Shown: one piece after another, positions 1 to 6,297 of the stretch | Layout: each line of letters starts with the position of its first letter | Position numbering within the stretch: position 1 is the first letter of the stretch | DNA from: Acidimicrobiia bacterium | GTDB taxonomy: Bacteria; Actinomycetota; Acidimicrobiia; Acidimicrobiales; AC-14 | Assembly: GCA_019243595.1 (NCBI GenBank) | Contig: JAFAUA010000329.1 | Span: 1 to 12,900 of the forward strand | Reading direction: 5' to 3' | DNA length: 12,900 bases | Notes under the pieces: generated by a model | The model's input: only the letters and a program-made list of their open reading frames with translations | The model's database searches: none | What the model was told of the DNA's origin: nothing | Position numbers and translations under genes: made by a program

Positions 1-613
1 GACCGGCATGAACGTCCTTGGCGTTCTTCTGACCCGAGCCACCGGGACATCGCTCTCGCAACTCTTCGCCGACCGCATTACCGGTCCGCTGGGCATGACG
101 GACACGGCGTTCCACGCCGTCGACGTCGACCGCATGGCCGCCGCCTACATGCCGGGGCCCGACGGCCTGACGCTGATGGACCCGCCCGACGGCGCCTTCG
201 CGTGCCCGCCGCTTTTCGAAGAGCTCAGCGGCGGCCTGGTGTCGACCGCCGCCGATGTCATCGGCTTCTACACGGCCATGGCGCACGGGGGCGCCCCGAT
301 CATCTCGGCCGAGTCGTTGAAGCTCATGACGTCGGACCAGCTGACCGACGCGCAGCGGGCCGCGGGCGCGCCGTTTGTCGACGCCGGGACATCCTTCGGG
401 CTCGGAACCGGCGTCGACCTGGACGGATCCAAGCCGGGGACGGCGCCCGGCCGGTGGGGCTGGGTGGGGGGCAGCGGTACGAGCGCCTACGTCGACCCGG
501 TGCGTGACACCGTGAGCGTGATGCTCACCCAGCGGGCGGTGATGGGCCCCGACGACGGGCCCGGGCCCTTCTGGGCCGCGGTCGCCGACGCGGCCGACGC
601 CGTCGCCACCTAG
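1..613 (+). CDS. Beta-lactamase-family serine hydrolase, C-terminal part (5' end outside window)
   Basis: The reading frame is open from the left edge (first full codon at base 2) to TAG at 611-613. The ATG at base 8 is probably internal, because the residues there (TGMNVLGVLLTRATGTS) match the segment that normally follows the Tyr motif of class C beta-lactamase-like hydrolases. The SxxK nucleophile and Tyr motifs would therefore lie upstream and are not visible. Further supports are the 'ITGPLGMTDTAF' segment, 'ELSGGLVSTAADVIGFYTAM', and a Gly-rich 'GWVGGSGTSAYVDP' near the end, which fits the third active-site motif (KTG/HxG equivalent). Family members include esterases, D-amino peptidases and penicillin-binding-like proteins; the substrate cannot be told from this fragment. 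The stop overlaps the stop of the convergent PPK2 gene on the palindrome CTAG. Confidence 0.85.
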   Translation, partial: TGMNVLGVLLTRATGTSLSQLFADRITGPLGMTDTAFHAVDVDRMAAAYMPGPDGLTLMDPPDGAFACPPLFEELSGGLVSTAADVIGFYTAMAHGGAPIISAESLKLMTSDQLTDAQRAAGAPFVDAGTSFGLGTGVDLDGSKPGTAPGRWGWVGGSGTSAYVDPVRDTVSVMLTQRAVMGPDDGPGPFWAAVADAADAVAT

Positions 614-1416
614 GAGTCGATCAGCGTGGCCGCGTGGTCGGGGACCCAGGTGCTGCGCGTCTTCGGCGGGCGCTCGTAGTCCCCGGCGGGGGGACGGCGT
701 TCCGGGAGGTCCAGCTGGGGGAGCTCGCGGTCCTTGTAGGGGATGATCGAGAGCAGGTGGGCGATGCAGTTGATGCGCGCCTTGTGCTTGTCGTCGCCCT
801 CGACCTGGTACCACGGCGAGTCGGGAACGTCGCAGTGGGCGAACATCTGGTCCTTGGCCTTCGAGTAGTCGACCCACCGCTGTCGTGACTCGATGTCGAT
901 GTCGCTGATCTTCCAGCGCTTCAGGGGCGAGTCGAGCCGGGCCTGGAAGCGGCGCTCCTGCTCCTCGTCGCTGACTGAGAACCAGTACTTGACGAGGTGG
1001 ATGCCGTCCTCGATCAACATCCGCTCGAAGCTCGGGCACTGGCGCAGGAACAGCTGGTAGTCGGCCTCGCTGACAAAGTCCATCACCCGCTCGACGCCCG
1101 CCCGGTTGTACCAGCTGCGGTCGAACAGCACGATCTCACCGCCCGACGGTAGGTTGGCGATGTAGCGCTGGAAGTACCACTGCGCCTGTTCCTTCTCGTC
1201 GGGCGCCGGCAGGGCGACGACCCGGCACGTGCGGGGGCTCAGGTGCTCGGTAATGCGCTTGATGACCCCGCCCTTGCCGGCCGCATCGCGGCCTTCGAAG
1301 ACGATGACGATGCGCTCCTTCTCCTCCCGCACCCACTGCTGCAGCTTCACCAACTCGATCTGCAGGCGCTCGAGCTCCGCCTTGTAGGCCTTCTTCGGCA
1401 GCGCGGTCTTCGCCAT
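610..1416 (-). CDS. ppk2: Polyphosphate kinase 2 family protein (PPK2, class I-like)
   Basis: A 268-residue single-domain P-loop kinase. PPK2 enzymes transfer phosphate between polyphosphate and nucleotides in the cytoplasm; one-domain class I enzymes mainly act on nucleoside diphosphates. Visible motifs are Walker A GRDAAGKG (residues 42-49), a segment at 80-93 (WYFQRYIANLPSGG), Walker B FDRSWYNRAGVE (98-109), and a lid rich in Arg/Lys ('DEEQERRFQARLDSPLKRWK'). Length and motifs fit family members of about 260-300 residues. The start at the ATG of 1416-1414 is chosen because the family alignment begins with the coiled 'YKAELERLQIELVKLQQWV' segment; the longer upstream reading frame lies within the neighbouring gene. 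It begins 8 bases after the stop of the NuoF-like gene, so co-transcription is likely. No strong Shine-Dalgarno is visible. Family assignment is firm; nucleotide preference is inferred. Confidence 0.93.
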   Translation of the reverse strand: MAKTALPKKAYKAELERLQIELVKLQQWVREEKERIVIVFEGRDAAGKGGVIKRITEHLSPRTCRVVALPAPDEKEQAQWYFQRYIANLPSGGEIVLFDRSWYNRAGVERVMDFVSEADYQLFLRQCPSFERMLIEDGIHLVKYWFSVSDEEQERRFQARLDSPLKRWKISDIDIESRQRWVDYSKAKDQMFAHCDVPDSPWYQVEGDDKHKARINCIAHLLSIIPYKDRELPQLDLPERRPPAGDYERPPKTRSTWVPDHAATLIDS

Positions 1417-1424
1417 GTGGAGGG

Positions 1425-2903
1425 TCAGTCTTCCAGAGGTTTCGGCGCCCTGTGCTCGTCGAGGCGCTCCGCGGGCCATTTGCCGGAGTCCTCGCTGCCG
1501 TAGGTCCAGTCGGGCTGCTTGTTGCGGTGGCGCTCGTTCCAGACGGCCTCGTCGCCTTCGAGCCCGACGAGCTCGGTGATCAGGGTCGGCTCGACGGAGG
1601 GCGCGGCGCCTCGGACGTGGGCCTCGAGCTCGTCGCCGAAGGCGGTGAGGATGCTCCCGACCAGCGCCTCGTGCTGCAGCCCCAGCGAGCATCGGGCACC
1701 TTCGGACACCGTGCGGACAAGATCGCCGATCTCACCCAGGTCGCGCTCGGTCGCCTCCGACCGGCTGACACGCGCCAGCAGATCGGCGAGCGACAACCCG
1801 TCGCGCTTGCACGGCGTGCACTGCCCGCAGGACTCGATAGCGAGGAAGCGAGACGCGCCCGCGGCCACGGCGGCGAGGTCGTCGGTGTCGTCGAAAACGA
1901 GAAAGCCGCCTGACCCCAGTCCGCTGCCGATCCCCGCTAGTCCTTCGTAGCTGGCCGGCGTGTCCAGCAGGTGCTCGGGGATGATGGCGGTCGAGACGCC
2001 GGGGAGCACGGCCTTGATGCGGCGCCCCTTCCGGGGGCCGCCGCCGATCATCTCGATGACCTCTCGCAGCGGCGTTCCCATCAGCACCTCGCCGACGCCC
2101 GCCCGCCGGGTGCTGCCGGTGATCGTGCACACGATCGTGCCCGGCGACTCCTGCGTGCCCTCGGTGCGGAACCAATCGGCGCCCCGGCTGATGATCCGCG
2201 GGATGTTGGCCATCGTCTCGACGTTGTCGACGAGCGTCGGAGGCGCGCCCGTGTCGCCCCCCGGGACTGCCATCTCGACGTGGGCCGACAGCCCACTGCC
2301 TGTACCCACGTCGTCGGCGTGCTCGACGACCTCGGTGATCCCACGCCGGAACGGCGGGGCGATACGCGGGAAGGGGTAGCGCCCGTCGAGCGTCTCGAGC
2401 AGCGCCGTCTCCTCGCCGTACAGGTATTCGTCGGGGCCCTCGTAGACGGTGAGCTCGACGCCTTCGCTCCATCCCGCACGCTGCATCTCGACGATTGCGG
2501 CGCGCATGCGCGAGACCTCGGGGACGAACGCCTTTTTGAGACCAAAGATGATCTCGCGCGCGCCGACCGCCCGGGCTGCGATCAGCGCCCCTTCGATGAC
2601 GGCGTAGGGGTCGAGGCGCATGATCGTGCGGTCCTTGAACGTCCCCGGCTCGCCCTCGGCTCCGTTGACAACGACCGTCGTGGCCAGGACGTCAGAGGCG
2701 TTCTCGCGGACCGTCCGCCACTTTCGGCCGGTGGGAAAGCCGGCGCCGCCCCGCCCGCGAAGGCCGGAGGCCTCGAGGGTGGCGATCAATGCGTCGGCGT
2801 CGACCTCCTCGGCGGCCTCGATGCCGCGCCCGCCGCGGCGGGTGACGTACTCCTCGAGCGACTCGATCGACTGCGGCGGCAGCACACGATGAACCAAAGG
2901 CAT
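1425..2903 (-). CDS. NuoF-like NADH dehydrogenase 51 kDa-family flavoprotein (stand-alone)
   Basis: A 492-residue protein of the complex I 51-kDa / NuoF family, which uses FMN to oxidise NADH and passes electrons to a [4Fe-4S] cluster. Seen in order: the FMN/NADH motif RGRGGAGFPTGRKW (49-62), NGAEGEPGTFKDR (80-92), the glycine-poor variant GPDEYLYGEETALLE (156-170), PTLVDNVETMANIP (222-235), an SLBB-like region near 270-330, and the cluster ligands C359-x2-C362-x2-C365-x39-C405. Two oddities stand out: about 30 extra residues (186-219) between the PPF and PTLVDNVET motifs, and a hydrophilic tail of about 85 residues after the last Cys. No nuoE, nuoG or other complex I gene is adjacent, so a respiratory role is not shown; it may serve a soluble NADH-dependent electron-transfer or formate/hydrogenase-type complex. 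The ATG at 2903-2901 begins a plausible N-terminus. PPK2 lies just downstream. Confidence 0.9.
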   Translation of the reverse strand: MPLVHRVLPPQSIESLEEYVTRRGGRGIEAAEEVDADALIATLEASGLRGRGGAGFPTGRKWRTVRENASDVLATTVVVNGAEGEPGTFKDRTIMRLDPYAVIEGALIAARAVGAREIIFGLKKAFVPEVSRMRAAIVEMQRAGWSEGVELTVYEGPDEYLYGEETALLETLDGRYPFPRIAPPFRRGITEVVEHADDVGTGSGLSAHVEMAVPGGDTGAPPTLVDNVETMANIPRIISRGADWFRTEGTQESPGTIVCTITGSTRRAGVGEVLMGTPLREVIEMIGGGPRKGRRIKAVLPGVSTAIIPEHLLDTPASYEGLAGIGSGLGSGGFLVFDDTDDLAAVAAGASRFLAIESCGQCTPCKRDGLSLADLLARVSRSEATERDLGEIGDLVRTVSEGARCSLGLQHEALVGSILTAFGDELEAHVRGAAPSVEPTLITELVGLEGDEAVWNERHRNKQPDWTYGSEDSGKWPAERLDEHRAPKPLED

Positions 2904-2976
2904 GGCCCGTTCTTAGCGCGCGACTGCGGCCCGGTCCGTCGTCGGGGCCCAAACCCGCAAGTAACGTTGCCTCGCA
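2904..2976. promoter_or_regulatory. Divergent intergenic region between the NuoF-like and AI-2E genes
   Basis: These 73 bases separate two divergently transcribed genes, so both promoters should lie here or just inside the genes. On the plus strand TAACGT at 2962-2967 fits a TANNNT -10 element and sits 9 bases before the GTG at 2977. With no purine-rich Shine-Dalgarno visible, a leaderless or very short-leader transcript is possible. No convincing -35 element or operator was seen. The motif match is short and could be chance. Confidence 0.35.
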
Positions 2977-4098
2977 GTGGCCCAGCGTTCATCACCTGAG
3001 GTTCCCCGCTGGCTGAATACCGCGGCGGCCGTCGGCTGGCGTCTGCTGATCGTCGGCGCCGGCCTGTACGTGGTGTTCCTCGCCTTCGGGAAGCTGCGGC
3101 TGATCATCATGCCCGTGCTGTTCGCCATGTTCCTGACGACGGTGCTGGCGCCGCCGGCCAACTGGCTGAAGAAGCGCCGGTGGCCGGCGGCGCTCGCCAC
3201 GTTCGCCGTGTTTCTCCTGGCCGCTTGCGTCCTCGCCGGCCTGGGCTTCTGGTTCGTTCCCAAGGTCGTCGACCAGTTCGGGAGTGTGGGCAAGCAGGCG
3301 AACCAAGGCTTCAAGGACGTGCAGCGCTGGCTGACCCACGCGCCGTTCCACCTGAAGCAGGCCGACATCGACAGGTACATCAACGAGGCCAAGAATCAGG
3401 TCAACCAGCGCCAGGGTGCGATCGCCCAGGGCGCTCTGACCGGTGTCGGACTCCTGGTCGAGGTCATCACGACGACCCTCCTCACGCTCGTCATCACCTT
3501 CTTCTTCGTGAAGGACGGGGAGCAGATCAGCAAGTGGATGGTCGGGCTGTTCGCGCCCGAGCGCTCCGACGAGGTGAAGGAGATCGGGCGGCGCAGCTGG
3601 GAGGCTCTCGGTGGCTACATCCGGGGCACGGCGATCAACGGCGTCGTCAACGGCACCGTGATGGGCATCACCCTCGCGGTGATCGGCGTGCCGTTAGCCC
3701 TGCCTCTCGCCTTTCTGACCTTCCTCGGGGCGTTCGTCCCGCTCGTCGGTGCCATCGTCACCGGCGTCCTCGCCGCCCTGATCGCCCTGGTCGCCAATGG
3801 CGGTGTGGCGGCCCTGGTCGTGATCGGCGCCACGATCCTCGTCCACAACCTCGAGGGATACATCGTCGGGCCCTTCGTGCTCGGCCGCGCCGTCCACCTG
3901 CATCCGGTCGCCATCCTCCTCGCCCTCACCACCGGCACGATCGTGGCCGGGATCCTCGGTGCGATCCTCGCCGTGCCTGTGCTGTCGATCGCCCTGGCGA
4001 TCATCGGCTACTACCGCAGTGAGGACCCCGAGGCGGTCGCCGCGGCGGCCGACGACACTGGAGAAAAACCGGAGCCGTTACGCACGGCGGCTGGGTAG
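2977..4098 (+). CDS. AI-2E family transporter (PerM/TqsA-like membrane permease)
   Basis: A 373-residue polytopic inner-membrane protein of the AI-2E exporter superfamily, whose members include TqsA, YdiK and PerM and export diverse small solutes or exchange ions; the real substrate is unknown here. Seen: hydrophobic helices at about 18-37, 41-60 and 70-94, a hydrophilic loop at about 95-155 (the family's variable soluble segment), then a long hydrophobic stretch at about 156-185, and closely spaced helices from about 225 to 350. Typical signatures are FLGAFVPLVGAIVTGVLAAL and EGYIVGPFVLGRAVHLHPVA, followed by GILGAILAVPVLSIALAI. GTG at 2977 is the only sensible start, because an in-frame TAA lies at 2962-2964. 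The charged tail (EDPEAVAAAADDTGEKPE) is probably cytoplasmic. The pyrophosphatase gene begins 9 bases after its stop, suggesting an operon. Confidence 0.93.
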   Translation: MAQRSSPEVPRWLNTAAAVGWRLLIVGAGLYVVFLAFGKLRLIIMPVLFAMFLTTVLAPPANWLKKRRWPAALATFAVFLLAACVLAGLGFWFVPKVVDQFGSVGKQANQGFKDVQRWLTHAPFHLKQADIDRYINEAKNQVNQRQGAIAQGALTGVGLLVEVITTTLLTLVITFFFVKDGEQISKWMVGLFAPERSDEVKEIGRRSWEALGGYIRGTAINGVVNGTVMGITLAVIGVPLALPLAFLTFLGAFVPLVGAIVTGVLAALIALVANGGVAALVVIGATILVHNLEGYIVGPFVLGRAVHLHPVAILLALTTGTIVAGILGAILAVPVLSIALAIIGYYRSEDPEAVAAAADDTGEKPEPLRTAAG

Positions 4099-4107
4099 GC
4101 AGATCCC

Positions 4108-4587
4108 GTGGAGCTCGAGGTGATCATCGAGATCCCACGCGGCTCTCGGAACAAGTACGAGATGGATCACGAGACTGGCGTGATCTGGCTCGACCGCGAG
4201 CTGTTCACCGCCACTCGGTATCCGGCTGATTACGGCTTCGTGCCCGAGACGCTGGCGGAGGACGGAGACCCCCTCGACGTGCTCGTCCTCGTCGACGAGC
4301 CCACGTTCCCCGGCTGCCACATCATGGTGCGGCCCCTGGCGGTGTTCTGGATGCAGGACGAGGCGGGTCCTGACGCCAAGGTCCTGACCGTGCCGGTGGA
4401 CGACCCGCGGTGGAAGGACATCGACGACCTCGACGCGGTTCCGCCGTTCATGCTCCAGGAGATCGAGAACTTCTTCGAGATCTACAAGACACTCGAGCCC
4501 GGCAAGTCGACCGACACCGGCGGCTGGCAGGGCCGCGCCGACGCCGAGCAGGCGGTCGAGGACGCGCGCAAACGGTTCTCCGCCTGA
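4108..4587 (+). CDS. ppa: Inorganic pyrophosphatase, class I (soluble)
   Basis: A 159-residue cytoplasmic enzyme hydrolysing pyrophosphate to two phosphates, which pulls biosynthetic reactions forward. The class I signature DGDPLDVLVL is at 52-61, with metal-binding Asp52, Asp54 and Asp57. Upstream are the conserved IPRGSRNKYEMDHETG (9-24), including Lys16 and Glu18, and RYPADYGFVPETL (37-49). Downstream 'VDDPRWKDIDDLDAVP' carries the second Asp cluster, followed by the 'FFEIYKTLEPGK' segment. Length is typical for prokaryotic family I (about 160-175 residues). GTG at 4108 is used as start because it places MELEVIIEIPRG at the usual N-terminus. It sits 9 bases after the permease gene and 36 bases before the receiver fusion. 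All key residues that I can recognise are present, so it should be active. Confidence 0.96.
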   Translation: MELEVIIEIPRGSRNKYEMDHETGVIWLDRELFTATRYPADYGFVPETLAEDGDPLDVLVLVDEPTFPGCHIMVRPLAVFWMQDEAGPDAKVLTVPVDDPRWKDIDDLDAVPPFMLQEIENFFEIYKTLEPGKSTDTGGWQGRADAEQAVEDARKRFSA

Positions 4588-4623
4588 CGAAGCCCCGACG
4601 CATAGCGACCCGGTCACGCGAGA

Positions 4624-6297
4624 ATGACCGGCGTGCCGCCGCCGATCCTCCTCACCGTCGACGACGACCCCGAGGTCTCCCGCTCCCTCGCCCGTGACCT
4701 CCGCCAGCAGTACGGCGAGGAGTACCGGATCCGGCGGGCCGAGTCGGGGAGCGAGGCGCTCGAGGCGCTGAAGGAGCTCAAGATCCGCGACGAGCAGGTC
4801 GGGCTGCTGCTGGCCGACCACCGCATGCCGGAGATGACCGGCGTCGAGTTTCTCGAGCAGGCGCGCGAGCTCTACCCGAAGGCCCGGCGTGTGCTCCTCA
4901 CCGCCTACGCCGACACCGACGCCGCCATCGGCGCTATCAACCGGGCCGACGTCGACTACTACCTCCTCAAGCCGTGGGACCCGCCTGACGAGAAGCTGTT
5001 TCCCGTCCTCGACGACCTGCTGCTCGACTGGAAGGAGCACGCCCGCCGCAAGTCCGACGACCGGGTCCGGGTCGTCGGTCACCGGTGGTCGGCGCCGTCG
5101 CACGAGGTGAAGGACTTTCTCACCCGCAACCAGGTGCCGTTCCGGTGGTTCGAGCTCGACCGCGACGCCGAGGCCGATCGGTTGCTCACGGCCAATGGTG
5201 GCGACGGCGACCGCCTGCCGCTCGTGATCACCGAGGACGGTGAGGCCCTGCAAGGCCCGACGCTCACCGAGGTCGCCACCGCCCTCGGCCTGTCGCGGAC
5301 GCCGGCGTTGCCGTTCTACGACCTCATCGTGATCGGCGGCGGGCCGGCGGGCCTGGGCGCCGCCGTCTACGGAGCATCGGAGGGGTTGCGCACGGTGCTC
5401 GTCGAGCGGGAAGCGATCGGCGGCCAGGCCGGACAGAGCTCGCGCATCGAGAACTACCTCGGCTTCCCGTCGGGCATCCAGGGCGCCGACCTGGCCCGGC
5501 GGGCCAGCACTCAGGCGCAGCGGTTCGGGGCCGAGATGCTCCTCACGTCGGAGGTGCTGAGTCTCGACGTGTGCGGGTCGGCGCGTGTCGTGCAGCTGGC
5601 CGACGGCGGTCAACTTTCGGCGCACGCCGTTCTGGTCACGACCGGTGTCTCCTACAAGCGGTTGCCGGTGCCCGACATCGACGAGTTCACGGGCCGCGGC
5701 GTGTACTACGGCGGGACGGCGACCGAAGCCGAGTCGGTTCGCGACGAGGACGTCTACATCGTCGGCGGGGCCAACTCCGCCGGGCAGGCGGCCGTCTTCT
5801 TCTCCCGCACGGCGCGCCGCGTCACGATCGTCATCCGCGGCGACGGCCTCGAGCGCTCGATGTCGCAGTATCTGATCGAGCAACTGGGTCAGCTGCCCAA
5901 CGTCCAGGTCCGCATCAACAGCGAGGTGGTTGGCGCTGGTGGTGACGACCATCTCGAGCGGCTGCGCATCGCCGACCGCAAGGCTGGCACCGAAGAAGAG
6001 GTCACGACGTCGTGGCTGTTCGTCTTCATCGGCGCCGAACCGTGCACCGAGTGGCTTCCGAAGGAGGTGCTTCGCGACGACAAGGGGTTCGTGCTGACCG
6101 GTCCGGACCTCGTCACCGACGGCACGCTCCCCGGCGACTGGCCCCTGGACCGTCAGCCGTTCTTTCTCGAGAGCAGCGTCCCCGGTGTGTTCGCGGCGGG
6201 CGACGTCCGTGGGCAGTCGGTGAAGCGGGTGGCGTCGGCGGTGGGCGAGGGGGCGATGGCGGTCACGCTGATCCACCGCTACATCGAGCGCCTATGA
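4624..6297 (+). CDS. Receiver domain fused to thioredoxin-fold and thioredoxin-reductase-like FAD/NAD(P) domain
   Basis: A 557-residue, three-part cytoplasmic protein. Residues 8-135 form a complete two-component receiver: acidic pocket D13/D14, phospho-acceptor D65 (LLADHRMPEMTG), T93 and K116 in LLKPWD. Residues 146-223 resemble a glutaredoxin/thioredoxin fold with a cis-Pro motif (LPLVITEDG, P199), but the CxxC position reads WSAPSHEV (155-162). Residues 232-557 are a thioredoxin-reductase-like flavoprotein: FAD motif GGGPAGLGAA (238-247), GGQAGQSSRIENYLGFPSG (266-284), NAD(P) motif VGGANSAGQAA (380-390), and the C-terminal FAD motif AAGDVRG (524-530). The reductase CxxC is replaced by GGTATEA (363-369); only Cys317 and Cys474 exist. 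It probably oxidises NAD(P)H or senses redox state, with its activity modulated by phosphorylation. The stop overlaps the start of the kinase gene as ATGA, indicating coupled translation. Known actinobacterial relatives are named 'fused response regulator/thioredoxin-disulfide reductase', but disulfide reduction is unlikely here. Confidence 0.92.
   Translation: MTGVPPPILLTVDDDPEVSRSLARDLRQQYGEEYRIRRAESGSEALEALKELKIRDEQVGLLLADHRMPEMTGVEFLEQARELYPKARRVLLTAYADTDAAIGAINRADVDYYLLKPWDPPDEKLFPVLDDLLLDWKEHARRKSDDRVRVVGHRWSAPSHEVKDFLTRNQVPFRWFELDRDAEADRLLTANGGDGDRLPLVITEDGEALQGPTLTEVATALGLSRTPALPFYDLIVIGGGPAGLGAAVYGASEGLRTVLVEREAIGGQAGQSSRIENYLGFPSGIQGADLARRASTQAQRFGAEMLLTSEVLSLDVCGSARVVQLADGGQLSAHAVLVTTGVSYKRLPVPDIDEFTGRGVYYGGTATEAESVRDEDVYIVGGANSAGQAAVFFSRTARRVTIVIRGDGLERSMSQYLIEQLGQLPNVQVRINSEVVGAGGDDHLERLRIADRKAGTEEEVTTSWLFVFIGAEPCTEWLPKEVLRDDKGFVLTGPDLVTDGTLPGDWPLDRQPFFLESSVPGVFAAGDVRGQSVKRVASAVGEGAMAVTLIHRYIERL

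Noticed and set aside
1417..1692. Upstream extension of the PPK2 reading frame.
   Set aside because: It lies wholly within the end of the NuoF-like gene and gives Arg-rich sequence unlike any PPK2 N-terminus.
1971..2999. A 342-codon plus-strand frame opposite the NuoF-like gene.
   Set aside because: The opposing frame has full FMN, NADH and iron-sulfur motifs; this one has low-complexity sequence only.
4078..6276. A 732-codon open frame on the minus strand opposite the pyrophosphatase and receiver fusion.
   Set aside because: It is antisense to two genes with clear domain motifs. Its composition (Arg/Val/Leu/Asp-rich, no family motif) is that expected from GC-biased codons read backwards.
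6012..6293. Upstream extension of the kinase reading frame into the receiver fusion gene.
   Set aside because: The ATG at 6294 gives a normal start for a CNB-like domain and forms an ATGA overlap; the extension is Arg-rich shadow sequence.
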